Shown here one piece after another: positions 36,574 to 45,707 of a stretch of 64,000 nt of DNA. This DNA is from Shewanella sairae (GTDB taxonomy: Bacteria; Pseudomonadota; Gammaproteobacteria; Enterobacterales; Shewanellaceae). Position 1 is the first letter of the stretch. Each line of letters opens with the position of its first letter. A model generated the notes under the pieces. It was not told the origin of the DNA, made no database searches, and was given only the letters and a program-made list of their open reading frames with translations. Both the position numbers and the translations under genes were made by a program. Location: assembly GCF_023283535.1 (NCBI RefSeq), contig NZ_JAKILT010000003.1:90518-154517 (forward strand), in the 5' to 3' direction.

Positions 36574-37674
36574 CTACTGCGCATCTCTATATTTTTGCCA
36601 AAGCTCTCTTTGGGCTAACCCCATAAAAGTCCATGCCAGCACCCGAGTGACTTTATTGCCCTGATGCATTTCAATCTCTTTAACTTCTTCTGCCTTTACG
36701 GTTTTCAATAACGCTTTGGCAGGTTTAAGATTTTCTTTTTTAGAAACCAAGGTGGTAAACCATAAGCACTGGTTCGCAAACTGACAGCTCTCAGTAATCA
36801 TCGTCTTTAAAAATGCTTGCTCACCACCATCACACCACAACTCCGCTTTTTGACCACCAAAATTAAGAAGTGGATCAAGCTTATTATCAGCAGAATGTTT
36901 TGGCTTATCAGTCCCTTTGGTTATTTTATTAGCGGCAAGATTTTTAAGCTTGCGCGCTGTTCCTTCACTTGCTTCAGCTAATGACCCATGAAAAGGAGGA
37001 TTACACATTGTTAGATCAAAACGCTCATCTCTGTTAATGATCCCACGAAAGACCTGCTTGGCATCTTGCTGCAATCTCGCTTCAAAGCGATCTTCGAGCA
37101 GTGGATTATAAGTAAAGATGTGGTTCGCATTATCGATTGAGATAGGATCTACATCGCTAGCAACAAAACTCCAGCCATATGATTGGATCCCTAACAGAGG
37201 GTAAATAACATTTGCCCCAGTACCTATATCTAACACCTTGACTCTAGGGCCCTTAGGCACTCGCTTTTTATTAGTCTTTTTAACCGCCAGTAGATCAGCA
37301 GCATGATGAATATAATCAGCTCTTCCTGGAATTGGCGGACATAAAAACCCTTGCGGAATATCCCAATTCTGGATGTCGTAATGCAATTTAAGCAAGGCAG
37401 CATTAAGCATTTTAACCGCCAAAGGATCGGCGAAATCTATCGATAAATTGCCGTAAGGATTAGGCTTAATATGCGGCTTAAGTGTTGGAAATACTTCTGC
37501 TAATGCTGGAAAGTCATAGCCATTATTATGAAGATTTCGCTGATGAAGCGCTTTACTAGGCTGCGCTTTAAGCGCTGAATGCGCAGCTTTAACTGCAGCA
37601 GGAGCCTTAGCTTGAGCACTTCTCGCTTTGTGCAGGTTTACACGCTTAGATTGATTACGCTTATCGTTGTTCAT
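36574..37674 (-). CDS. rlmF: 23S rRNA (adenine1618-N6)-methyltransferase RlmF
   Basis: Methylates A1618 of 23S rRNA using SAM. 366 residues. A basic N-terminal extension (~1-45) is followed by the conserved LHNNGYDFPAL. The SAM-binding GTGANVIYPLLG is in the middle and the catalytic N6-adenine motif NPPFH is at about residue 220. A Lys-rich insert follows NPPFH. The gene is alone in its transcription unit. Confidence 0.93.
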   Translation of the reverse strand: MNNDKRNQSKRVNLHKARSAQAKAPAAVKAAHSALKAQPSKALHQRNLHNNGYDFPALAEVFPTLKPHIKPNPYGNLSIDFADPLAVKMLNAALLKLHYDIQNWDIPQGFLCPPIPGRADYIHHAADLLAVKKTNKKRVPKGPRVKVLDIGTGANVIYPLLGIQSYGWSFVASDVDPISIDNANHIFTYNPLLEDRFEARLQQDAKQVFRGIINRDERFDLTMCNPPFHGSLAEASEGTARKLKNLAANKITKGTDKPKHSADNKLDPLLNFGGQKAELWCDGGEQAFLKTMITESCQFANQCLWFTTLVSKKENLKPAKALLKTVKAEEVKEIEMHQGNKVTRVLAWTFMGLAQRELWQKYRDAQ

Positions 37675-37732
37675 CTTTATATACCGTCAGTCGCTAGAAA
37701 GTTTGCAAGCACCTAGGTATTTGCTCTTGTGA

Positions 37733-38134
37733 TTAATCATATAAATATTTAGTGAACAGCAAGTTCACAACGAGCGTCTCGCCGGTTTCTTGTTGTAAGA
37801 GCTGATTTATCTTTTCATAACATTCGCGGCGGATCTGCTCTTTACCGGTTAACGATTTCACTTTATCTTCAGTCTGATTGCCGAGTATCTCTACAATTGC
37901 AGCTCTTAATAATGGATCATGCCTTTCTAAACTCACCAGCTGTTCAGGTTTTTTCACCATCAGTTCTACGCTGATCCTCACATAGCCTAGCTTTTTTCGA
38001 GTAGAGATATAGTTAGTAACGATTTCAGGCTCAAAACCATAATATGCATATTCTGCTAACTCTTTCTTATCTGATGCTAATACGGTAAAACTGCTACATA
38101 AGGTAATCAGCAATGCGGCTATTATTTTATTCAT
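37733..38134 (-). CDS. FliL-like secreted protein (not in a flagellar operon)
   Basis: A 133-residue protein with a cleavable-looking signal (SSFTVLASDK near residue 21). The domain resembles FliL, with VRISVELMVKKPEQLVSLERHDPLLRAAIVEIL and a C-terminal VNLLFTKYLYD. FliL proper is a membrane-anchored flagellar motor protein inside flagellar operons. This one stands alone beside ubiC and rlmF, so a distinct role is likely. Confidence 0.8.
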   Translation of the reverse strand: MNKIIAALLITLCSSFTVLASDKKELAEYAYYGFEPEIVTNYISTRKKLGYVRISVELMVKKPEQLVSLERHDPLLRAAIVEILGNQTEDKVKSLTGKEQIRRECYEKINQLLQQETGETLVVNLLFTKYLYD

Positions 38135-38287
38135 CTTTAAACTTACTCCCTAGTCGATAATCGATGAGATAGCTTCTCAATCCATGGGTTTATACTCTAA
38201 GGGCTGCATTCTAAGTAGACTATATCTACCTGCTGCAGCACGAGCATGCTAGACTGCTTCGGTTTGCTGTATTGTACCGAGAATTAG

Positions 38288-38851
38288 ATGACTGTGACTA
38301 GGTTAAGCTTTCCTTATGGTGAATCAATCCAATGGTTTTCACCAAATAACATCACCGATTTACCCACGCAGCCTTTCAAAGAGTGGTTGTTAAGCACTTG
38401 CAGTTTAACGAAAAAACTCAAGCTGCACTGCAGTCAATTTGAAGTAAAAGTACTTGGCGAAGACAGCTTGGTCGCCCCAATTGATGAAGAGCTAAGCAGC
38501 GATAAAATTTGGGTTAGAGAAGTACTGCTGATCTTAGATGGCACTCCATGGATATTTGCCCGAACGCTAATCCCTGGAAGATTACTCGATAAAAAACAAG
38601 ACTTTTTAGACTTAGGTGATAGGCCTTTAGGTGAATTACTCTACTCTGCAGATGAATTTGTACCGGGCAGAATCGAAGTTGCTCACTTTGAGGCTTGCAG
38701 CAAAATAGCCAAACTCGCTGAATCTCTACAACAAGATGTCAGTCAGCCACTTTGGGGACGCAGGCGCTATTTTCAATATCAGTCTGAGCAGTTGGTCGTT
38801 AGTGAGGTATTTTTACCCGCCGCACAACATGCTATTGAGCAACTAAGCTAA
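38288..38851 (+). CDS. ubiC: Chorismate pyruvate-lyase UbiC
   Basis: First committed step of ubiquinone synthesis: chorismate to 4-hydroxybenzoate plus pyruvate. 187 residues. Conserved features include [21 protein letters not shown] (the Arg and strand lining the product site), [11 protein letters not shown], and WGRRRYFQ with a C-terminal EVFLPAA. No ubiA follows directly, unlike in E. coli; instead a terminator does. Confidence 0.93.
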   Translation: MTVTRLSFPYGESIQWFSPNNITDLPTQPFKEWLLSTCSLTKKLKLHCSQFEVKVLGEDSLVAPIDEELSSDKIWVREVLLILDGTPWIFARTLIPGRLLDKKQDFLDLGDRPLGELLYSADEFVPGRIEVAHFEACSKIAKLAESLQQDVSQPLWGRRRYFQYQSEQLVVSEVFLPAAQHAIEQLS

Positions 38852-38869
38852 GCGTTATTTATACAATTA

Positions 38870-38892
38870 AAAACGCCTACGGTGGGCGTTTT
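38870..38892. terminator. Terminator after ubiC
   Basis: AAAACGCC pairs with GGCGTTTT around a 7-base loop 18 bases after the ubiC stop, between ubiC and the convergent MarC gene; the flanking A- and T-runs allow use in both directions. Confidence 0.75.
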
Positions 38893-38941
38893 ATACCAAA
38901 GGCTAAACCCAGCGCCCAGCCAATCGAGCTAAGCTATTCAT

Positions 38942-39538
38942 TTATAGCCCGGTATGGCTAATATAATTAGCGACGCCATCAAGGAACATTTGCACCGAGA
39001 TCATCACCAGCACCATGCCCATCAATCGCTCAACGGCAGTGAGACCTTTCTCACCCAGAACTTTAGTAAACAGCTTATAGAACAATAGAATTACTGCGCT
39101 GGCTCCCCATGCCGATAACAAGGCTATAGTCCAGTCTGTCATGCGGGTATTGTCGGTATGGGCCAGTAAAATGAGTGCCGCTAACACCGAAGGGCCAGCC
39201 ATTAACGGAATCGCCATGGGTACAATAAACGGCTCTTCACCGGCTGCTAAGCCAACCACCCCGCCGGGTTGCGGAAAGATCATCCGAATCGCAATAAGAA
39301 ACAGAATAATACCGCCCGCAATACTCACCGACTCGGTACGCAGGTTAAGGAAACTTAAAATCGCTTCACCTGCAAACAAAAACAGCATCATAATCACCAA
39401 CGCGATAAGCAGTTCGCGGATCAATACTCGTCGGCGTTTTTTAGGTTCAATATGGCGTAATATAGACGCAAAGATAGGTAAGTTACCTAGCGGGTCCATA
39501 ATAAGAAATAACATGACTGCTGCTGAGAAAGTATCCAT
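38942..39538 (-). CDS. MarC-family membrane protein
   Basis: A 198-residue integral membrane protein with about six helices. The N-terminal MDTFSAAVMLFLIMDPLGNLPIFASIL, with its DPLGN motif, is diagnostic of the MarC/YhgN family (UPF0056). GGIILFLIAIRMI and IPLMAGPSVLAALILL follow. The family's transport function is undefined, and earlier links to antibiotic resistance have not held up. Confidence 0.9.
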   Translation of the reverse strand: MDTFSAAVMLFLIMDPLGNLPIFASILRHIEPKKRRRVLIRELLIALVIMMLFLFAGEAILSFLNLRTESVSIAGGIILFLIAIRMIFPQPGGVVGLAAGEEPFIVPMAIPLMAGPSVLAALILLAHTDNTRMTDWTIALLSAWGASAVILLFYKLFTKVLGEKGLTAVERLMGMVLVMISVQMFLDGVANYISHTGL

Positions 39539-39755
39539 AGATAAATGATTCTAATCGCTGTAAAAGGTAATGTTCTATAATGCGTTATCGGTAAACTAAC
39601 AAATAATCAGCAAATAGCACTACATAAACTCACAATTTACTTTAATTAGTTGAGACTGAATATCAATGTAAATTAAACATTGCGCTCTGCTAATTCGCAA
39701 CAACACTGGTATACTATGGCGTTTTTTTCGCGCTGCCAGTTTAATTTGGAACTCA

Positions 39756-41354
39756 ATGCTGTATCTCTTAGCTAGCTGTATTGCACTCTTACTCGGCCCA
39801 CTATTCTATCGATTCTTTTCGACAGGTCATGGGCTACAAAAAGGCCTAGACGGATTCATTTTCGTGTCTCTGGGCGGCTTAGTGCTGATCCATATTCTGC
39901 CTGAGCTGTTAGAGCACGGCGGCTTTCTTGCCATTGTCTTCGTAATTATTGGCATGTGGGGACCGACCCTAAGCGAAAAACTCTTCCATCGTTATTCAGA
40001 GGTGACCCATAACCTCACCCTGTTTTTAGGTATTGGTGGCTTACTGCTGCATACCATTACCGATGGTGGCGCAATGATTTTAGCTCAGCAAGAGGGTAAC
40101 TCCCCTTTGCTGGCTCTCGGTATCATCTTGCATAGATTACCGGTAGGTGTGGCTATTTGGTGGCTACTAAAGCCACAATTAGGCAGCCGCTGGGCAATGG
40201 CGGTTTTAGCTGCCATGATGCTACTAACAGGCTTTGGTTACTTTGCCGGCGAGCAAATGCTGTCACACCTAAGCTTGGAAAATACAGTTTACTTACAGGC
40301 ATTTGTAACTGGTTCAATCCTGCATGTGGTGTTGCATCAACCTCACGGTTCACCCGATACCGATAAACAAGGTAAATTTGAATACCAAGCAGGTATTGGC
40401 AGCTTACTGGGTATTGTATTACTGGTTTTATTGCTGATGATGGACTCTGGCGGCCATGAGCATCACCACCACAGCCACTCAACAGAACATTTACTCGATT
40501 GGATGCTGACTATCGCACCAGTGCTATTGATTGCATATGCAGTGGCTAGCTTACGTTTTCATTTTGGCTTAACGCCGCATAACCAAGAGCTTAGCCGCTT
40601 ATGGTTACAGCGTTTACTCGGCCCTGAAGCGATTGTGATTACCGGCTTACTGCTAGGACCTATGTTTGCACTACTGCAAGCGGTATCGGTACTGGCTATT
40701 GGCTGGCAATTGACTCGTTGTCGTGTAGAACCTACAGACCCTCATGAGTACTTGCCCAATTCACCTTGGCGCTTTGGCTTTGCCCACTTGGTCGATAGAA
40801 GTGCACCGTGGATTTTACTCAGCTTGGTATTGGCTAATTTGATTGGTCACCCAGCAGTGCCGTTATCCAGCCCACTTGTGCAAGTTGTCGTATTGCTGTT
40901 GGTGTTTTTGCCAATGCGTTTCTGTAATTTAGGCGCTGCGGTATTGTCATTATCATTGGCTTATAGTGGCTGGACAACCACTGCGGTAATGCTGCCATTA
41001 ATCGCTGCGCCGATATTTAATTTGGCACAGCTAAAGTTGATGAACTGGTCGCAAAAAGCCAGCTTATTTGCATTGCTTATCGCCTTGCTTGGCGCAATTG
41101 AATTACTGCATCCAAAATGGCAAGCCATGGTGCACCTACCCGCAACACTGAACAATATCTGCTTAGTGATCGTCGCCATTTTGTTTGCCACTAGCTTATT
41201 ACGTTTAGGGCCGCGTAAGTTCTTAAGCCGACTCATGGTGCTTAAGCCTAAGGCGCACGATCATGCACATGATCACGGTCATGAAGCAGTGCAGCAACAT
41301 TCGCACACTAACAAGCATAATCACAGCCACGATGATCATAAGCATCATCACTAG
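39756..41354 (+). CDS. ZIP-like membrane protein with histidine-rich loops
   Basis: A 532-residue polytopic membrane protein. Its N-terminal part resembles ZIP metal transporters: H99 and D103-G in HTITDGG, and H126 in ILHRLP, which in ZIP proteins form the metal path. A His cluster (HEHHHHSHSTEH, ~residues 232-243) splits it from a second half of about seven further helices. The C-terminus is a His/Asp tail (~503-532, with HDHAHDHGH). Normal ZIP proteins have eight helices, so this is longer. Zinc, iron or nickel could be the substrate; direction is not evident. Confidence 0.7.
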   Translation: MLYLLASCIALLLGPLFYRFFSTGHGLQKGLDGFIFVSLGGLVLIHILPELLEHGGFLAIVFVIIGMWGPTLSEKLFHRYSEVTHNLTLFLGIGGLLLHTITDGGAMILAQQEGNSPLLALGIILHRLPVGVAIWWLLKPQLGSRWAMAVLAAMMLLTGFGYFAGEQMLSHLSLENTVYLQAFVTGSILHVVLHQPHGSPDTDKQGKFEYQAGIGSLLGIVLLVLLLMMDSGGHEHHHHSHSTEHLLDWMLTIAPVLLIAYAVASLRFHFGLTPHNQELSRLWLQRLLGPEAIVITGLLLGPMFALLQAVSVLAIGWQLTRCRVEPTDPHEYLPNSPWRFGFAHLVDRSAPWILLSLVLANLIGHPAVPLSSPLVQVVVLLLVFLPMRFCNLGAAVLSLSLAYSGWTTTAVMLPLIAAPIFNLAQLKLMNWSQKASLFALLIALLGAIELLHPKWQAMVHLPATLNNICLVIVAILFATSLLRLGPRKFLSRLMVLKPKAHDHAHDHGHEAVQQHSHTNKHNHSHDDHKHHH

Positions 41355-41384
41355 TTACTAGCGCCTCTTCTGAGACACTAGCTT

Positions 41385-41424
41385 TTCTAAGTCATGGGGA
41401 TTAATCTTTAACCATGACTTAGAA
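41385..41424. other. Perfect inverted repeat upstream of the NRDE gene
   Basis: TTCTAAGTCATGG and its exact complement (13 bases each) flank a 14-base loop. There is no T-run, and the right arm ends 14 bases before the NRDE start codon. It could terminate the transporter transcript weakly, bind a regulator, or control translation of the NRDE protein. Confidence 0.55.
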
Positions 41425-41438
41425 TCGAGCCGCGTATA

Positions 41439-42215
41439 ATGTGCATCTTATTTGTCGCCCTACAAACACATCCCCTGTTTCCACTTATTATCTGCGCCAA
41501 TCGAGACGAGTTTCACCATAGACCAACTGAAGCGGCTCACTTTTGGTCACAACAAGCATCACTGTTAGCAGGTAAAGATCTTGAAGCTGGCGGCACTTGG
41601 CTTGGTGTTAACCAACAAGGACAAATCGCTGGTCTTACAAATATCCGCGCACCTGAGCTAAACCAAAACGATATGAAGAGCCGTGGTGACTTAGTATTAA
41701 AGGCACTAGGTAGCGAGGGCATAGATCAAAATTGGTTAACGTTACATCATCGCTTTTATAACCCATTCAATTTACTTTTTGGTGATGAAAATTTGCTGCA
41801 ATGCTTTGATAGCCGCAGCCAAAAAACCACTCAGCTCAGCCAAGGCTTTCACGCTATAAGTAATGGTGCACTCGACGATATTTGGCCGAAAATGGCCCGT
41901 GGAACCCAAGCAATAGAGCAACACCTTTCTAGCAACTTGAGCCCAGACATTGATGCATTATTGGCGATTATGACCGATAACACCCAAGCGCCCGATTCAG
42001 AGCTTCCCACCACAGGAGTGAGCCTTGAATGGGAACGTCATTTGTCATCAATTTATATTAAGCATCAAGAATACGGTACTCGCTCAACCAGCATCATACT
42101 GAAAGATAAACAGGGCAAGGTACACTTCACTGAAGTGAGATATGACGGCAAGGGCCGTAACTTGGGTAGAGATGAGTTCGTTATCGACCCGAATAGTCTC
42201 GAGTCTCACGCTTAA
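41439..42215 (+). CDS. NRDE (TANGO2-like) family protein
   Basis: A 258-residue protein that begins MCILFVALQTHPLFPLIICANRDEF. The Cys at position 2 and the NRDE motif (~residues 21-24) define the NRDE/TANGO2 family, thought to adopt an Ntn-hydrolase-like fold with Cys2 as N-terminal nucleophile. The eukaryotic relatives are linked to haem or lipid handling. The biochemical reaction is unproven. Its stop codon overlaps that of a tiny convergent gene. Confidence 0.9.
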   Translation: MCILFVALQTHPLFPLIICANRDEFHHRPTEAAHFWSQQASLLAGKDLEAGGTWLGVNQQGQIAGLTNIRAPELNQNDMKSRGDLVLKALGSEGIDQNWLTLHHRFYNPFNLLFGDENLLQCFDSRSQKTTQLSQGFHAISNGALDDIWPKMARGTQAIEQHLSSNLSPDIDALLAIMTDNTQAPDSELPTTGVSLEWERHLSSIYIKHQEYGTRSTSIILKDKQGKVHFTEVRYDGKGRNLGRDEFVIDPNSLESHA

Positions 42216-42310
42216 TTTACGTCTTTTGCGTTGCCCTGACTGAGTGAAGCATTGGCAATTAGCCAAAGCGAGCCAACAACCAGTATTGCTGCAGGTAATA
42301 GAAATGCCAT
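42212..42310 (-). CDS. 32-residue single-pass membrane peptide
   Basis: Start ATG at 42310 behind AAAAAGGAGTTGTT, a strong ribosome binding site at ideal spacing. The product begins MAFLLPAAILVVGSLWLIAN and then has a short polar tail (ASLSQGNAKDVN). It is one predicted membrane helix with no cysteines. The stop overlaps the NRDE stop on the other strand. I do not recognise it. The ribosome binding site and helix make it more credible than a chance frame. Confidence 0.6.
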   Translation of the reverse strand: MAFLLPAAILVVGSLWLIANASLSQGNAKDVN

Positions 42311-42362
42311 AACAACTCCTTTTTATGTCAAATCGAGCTTAGCGGGTTCTCGTTATTTCGCC

Positions 42363-42785
42363 TTAATCCGATGTATGATCGTGAGTGATCACCCAGCGGT
42401 CGTCGATTTTCTCAACCAATAGCGTAAACACGCCATTAGGATTATCTTTAGCGCGCTCCAATGACCAACGGCCAACCACAATCGCAGCATAATTGCTGAG
42501 CATTTTGGTTTCTTTAATAGTAAAAGTCAGCTCGCCTAAAGTGGCTTTATCAGGATAATGCTTCTTATAAGCAGCCAGAGTTTGTTGCCAGCCATAGCGG
42601 AATTTGCCATTAGAAACGAAACGCATTTTTTCGTTATTCCAATAACCTTGCATATAACCATCTAAGTCACCGCGGTTCCATGCAGCTTGTTGTTCGGCCA
42701 AAATATTCGCAATTTCATCTGTTGGTACTGCATTAGCGTTAAAAGCGAAGCACAACAATAAGACACTGATTGCTTTTTTAAACAT
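42363..42785 (-). CDS. Secreted NTF2-like (DUF4440/SnoaL-type) protein
   Basis: A 140-residue protein with a signal peptide (LCFAFNANAVP, cleavage near residue 19) and an NTF2-like domain: IANILAEQQAAWNRGDLDGYMQGYW, YGWQQTLAAYKKHYPD, and strands ending in WVITHDHTSD. Related proteins are periplasmic and of unknown function. Small and monocistronic, divergent from the acyltransferase. Confidence 0.85.
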   Translation of the reverse strand: MFKKAISVLLLCFAFNANAVPTDEIANILAEQQAAWNRGDLDGYMQGYWNNEKMRFVSNGKFRYGWQQTLAAYKKHYPDKATLGELTFTIKETKMLSNYAAIVVGRWSLERAKDNPNGVFTLLVEKIDDRWVITHDHTSD

Positions 42786-42909
42786 TGCTACTCTCCGGTC
42801 TAGCTCTATAAGGTGTACTATACCTTAATTATGCGTCTTACAACCTAACAATTGGCTAAAGCCGCATATAGCTACAATACTCATAAAAAGGTCGGCAGGT
42901 TTCCATTAT

Positions 42910-43461
42910 ATGTTTCAATTATTTTGTAAAGGGCTGTTTAAGCTCATTGGCTGGAAGATCTCCGGCAACTTACCAACCGATAAACAATTCATTGCGATTG
43001 TTGCGCCTCATACCAGTAACTGGGACTTTATTATCGGCGTCATCGCCCGTGGCGTTCTCGGGGCTAATATTAACTTTCTAGGTAAGCATCAGCTGTTTAT
43101 TCCGCCTTGGGGTTGGTTCTTTAAAGCCATAGGCGGCACACCAGTCGATAGACGCAAAAGCAATAATCTTGTCGATGCCGTGGCAGAAATGTTTAAAACC
43201 AATCCTAATTTCAACTTAGCTCTAGCGCCAGAAGGCACTCGAAGCCCTGTCACACGTTGGAAAACTGGTTTTTACCATATTGCCAATAAAGCCCAAGTGC
43301 CAATTGTTGCTGTAGGCTTAGATTTTGGCAAAAAAACCATCGTCATAGATAAAGGCATCACCCCGAGCGGCGATATTGTGCAAGATATGCAACCGCTAGT
43401 TGAGTTTTACCGCTCGATTGAAGGTCGCCACCCAAAAGTTATTCCTGACTTTACCCTTTAG
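42910..43461 (+). CDS. Lysophospholipid acyltransferase-family protein
   Basis: PlsC-like acyltransferase of 183 residues. The catalytic H34-x4-D39 lies in PHTSNWD, and the acyl-acceptor motif APEGTRS is at ~111-117. It is shorter than PlsC (about 240) and lacks an N-terminal membrane helix, resembling small acyltransferases of uncertain acceptor. Substrate is unassigned. Confidence 0.88.
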   Translation: MFQLFCKGLFKLIGWKISGNLPTDKQFIAIVAPHTSNWDFIIGVIARGVLGANINFLGKHQLFIPPWGWFFKAIGGTPVDRRKSNNLVDAVAEMFKTNPNFNLALAPEGTRSPVTRWKTGFYHIANKAQVPIVAVGLDFGKKTIVIDKGITPSGDIVQDMQPLVEFYRSIEGRHPKVIPDFTL

Positions 43462-43538
43462 CTATCTACCACGGCGATTGCCTAAATAATGACAGGCGGC
43501 TATAGTGCTGCCAGTCTTTTCAAATTGTATAAAATTCT

Positions 43539-44165
43539 ATGAGCTTCGATACCTGGCTGCTATACCTGTTTGCCATTTTACTGATTGCGGTCTCCCCCGG
43601 CACCATGGCTGTTTTGTCTATGGGCCATGGCATTCATTACGGTAAGAGTCGCAGTATTGCCACTGCTTTTGGCAGCGTCACTTCCGCGTTAATACTGATG
43701 ATGGCATCCGCAGCGGGCTTAGGTGCATTGCTCAGTGCCACCGAATATGGCTTTACTATTTTAAAATGGTGTGGCGCAGCTTACCTGCTATTTTTAGGGG
43801 TAAAACTCTTACTCACTAAAGGCGATGGCAAAGACTTAGAGCTCAAAAACATTGAAGGGAAAGGTACGCCAAAGCAGCTATTTAAACAGGCTTTTTTCGT
43901 TGGTATTAGTAATCCCAAAGATCTACTTTTCTTTGCTGCGCTATTTCCACAGTTTATTGATATCGGTGCGCCACAAGGACCACAGCTAGCCATTTTGGCC
44001 ACGACTTGGGCTGTGGTTGATTTCAGCTTTGTGATGATTTACGCCAGCATGGCTAACGTACTCGCGCCAACACTAAAATCGAGCAATAAGCTGCATTGGT
44101 TTGACCGCACCAGCGGTGGTGTATTTGTCGCTTTAGCAGCTATTTTAGTTTCTCGCGAAAACTAA
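43539..44165 (+). CDS. LysE/RhtB-family amino-acid exporter
   Basis: A 208-residue membrane protein with about six helices. The family signature is at the N-terminus (VSPGTMAVLSMGHGIHYGKS, including the SPGP-like SPGT), with GAAYLLFLGVKLL and FFVGISNPKDLLFFAALFPQFI. Amino acids or related metabolites are the usual substrates; this one is unassigned. A bidirectional terminator follows. Confidence 0.92.
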   Translation: MSFDTWLLYLFAILLIAVSPGTMAVLSMGHGIHYGKSRSIATAFGSVTSALILMMASAAGLGALLSATEYGFTILKWCGAAYLLFLGVKLLLTKGDGKDLELKNIEGKGTPKQLFKQAFFVGISNPKDLLFFAALFPQFIDIGAPQGPQLAILATTWAVVDFSFVMIYASMANVLAPTLKSSNKLHWFDRTSGGVFVALAAILVSREN

Positions 44166-44202
44166 TCAGCCTTGCCTCTTTGCACTAAAAAATAGCCACA
44201 AA

Positions 44203-44225
44203 AAAGCCAGCATAGAGCTGGCTTT
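44203..44225. terminator. Bidirectional terminator between LysE-type and MscS-type genes
   Basis: AAAGCCAGC and GCTGGCTTT form a perfect 9-base-pair stem with a 5-base loop between two convergent genes. Confidence 0.8.
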
Positions 44226-44266
44226 CTGTTAATTTTTACAAGCTGATTCTCAAGCTAACCTAAGCC

Positions 44267-45520
44267 TCAGTGACGTAAGCTACGAATATCCGCTCCGGTT
44301 GGGCCTTGGTACACCCGCAAATCAAACTCAGGCAAGATGGCAAAGATATGATCGAAAATATCCGCCTGAATTCCCTCGTAAAACTCCCAGCGGGTATCGT
44401 TAGTGAAGATATATAGCTCAATCGGTACACCGAGCTCTGTTGGTGCTAGTTGGCGCACCATCAAGGTCATATCTTTACGAATTTTATCGTGCTGAGTTAA
44501 GTACTCTTGGATATAAGCTCTGAATGTACCTAAGTTGGTTAAATGGCGACTATTAACATACATATCGGCATCTTCAACTTGAGCATTATAGGTAATAATT
44601 TCTGCCGATTTCGACGAGAAGTAATCTTTTAGATAATTAATTTTGCTCAGGCTGCGCATATCACTTTCGGTAAGAAAGCGTACCGACTGAATATCAATCT
44701 GCACTGCACGCTTGATTCTACGACCACCAGATTCTGACATACCACGCCAGTTTCTAAATGAGCCCGACGTTAATGAATAAGCTGGCAGCATAGTTAAGGT
44801 TTGGTCAAAGTTACGCACTTTAACAGTGGTTAACGACACTTCTTCAACCGTACCGTTAGCACCGTAGTTATCCATTTCAATCCAGTCACCAGGGCTTACC
44901 ATGCGGTTAGCTGCCAACTGAATGCCTGCGACAAAGCCCAAAATGGTATCCCTAAATACCAACATAACTAAACCGGTCGCGACACCTAAACCACTTAGGA
45001 AATAGACCGGCGATTGGTCAGCTAAAACCGAGATCGAGATAATAATCGCGACGAAGAACATAAACAGTTTTGCCAACTGCACAAAGCTCTTAATCGGCAA
45101 GCGACGGCTCACTAGGTTGTAATCAGCAATTTCATTGGCGGCGTCTAATGCGCTATAAATCGCGCGAACAAACAGCACCACAATCGTCACATCCAGAAAA
45201 CGATCACTGAGGCTACTGAGTACCTTATGATCACTCAGCGCCAAAGGCATTAAAATATTTAAGATGAGAATCGGCACCATCACCGCCATCTTTTCTAGCA
45301 CCTGATGGCGCATAAAGATGTCATCCCAATGGGCTTTTGAACGTTGGATCACCAAGTTCATGGTGGTAACCACACCACGTTTAACAAAGAAGTAAGCAGC
45401 GAAAGCAATAATTAAACACGCAATCACCATAATCGTGCTTGAGATACCATCCGAAGGCTGGGTATCTATGCCCATACTAGTTAACCAGTGAGCAATTCCC
45501 GCTCGTAACTCTTGGTCCAA
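44267..45520 (-). CDS. Mechanosensitive ion channel, MscS/YbdG class
   Basis: Osmotic safety-valve family, 417 residues. About five membrane segments (~25-45, 70-92, 98-118, 145-163 and 170-190). The MscS pore-lining and beta domain starts near GLGVATGLVMLVFRDTILGFVAGIQ and GDWIEMDNYGANGTVEEVSLTTVKVRNFD. The length and domain order resemble E. coli YbdG rather than the 286-residue MscS. The start codon is TTG at 45520, behind AGGAGAAAGATT. It has no neighbours in the same direction. Confidence 0.88.
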   Translation of the reverse strand: MDQELRAGIAHWLTSMGIDTQPSDGISSTIMVIACLIIAFAAYFFVKRGVVTTMNLVIQRSKAHWDDIFMRHQVLEKMAVMVPILILNILMPLALSDHKVLSSLSDRFLDVTIVVLFVRAIYSALDAANEIADYNLVSRRLPIKSFVQLAKLFMFFVAIIISISVLADQSPVYFLSGLGVATGLVMLVFRDTILGFVAGIQLAANRMVSPGDWIEMDNYGANGTVEEVSLTTVKVRNFDQTLTMLPAYSLTSGSFRNWRGMSESGGRRIKRAVQIDIQSVRFLTESDMRSLSKINYLKDYFSSKSAEIITYNAQVEDADMYVNSRHLTNLGTFRAYIQEYLTQHDKIRKDMTLMVRQLAPTELGVPIELYIFTNDTRWEFYEGIQADIFDHIFAILPEFDLRVYQGPTGADIRSLRH

Positions 45521-45707
45521 AATCTTTCTCCTAATGCATTTGATTGCGCAACATGCTGTTTAAATCTCGCCTACATTACGCCCAAAATATCCAAGCAAGA
45601 CAGTTACAAATCTCTATTAATGCAGGCATTTTAGCATTGTTGGTTGACTGTAAACTAAAGATTCTCAACAATCTATGTTCATATCTTAATCAGGCAAGGA
45701 GTAAACC

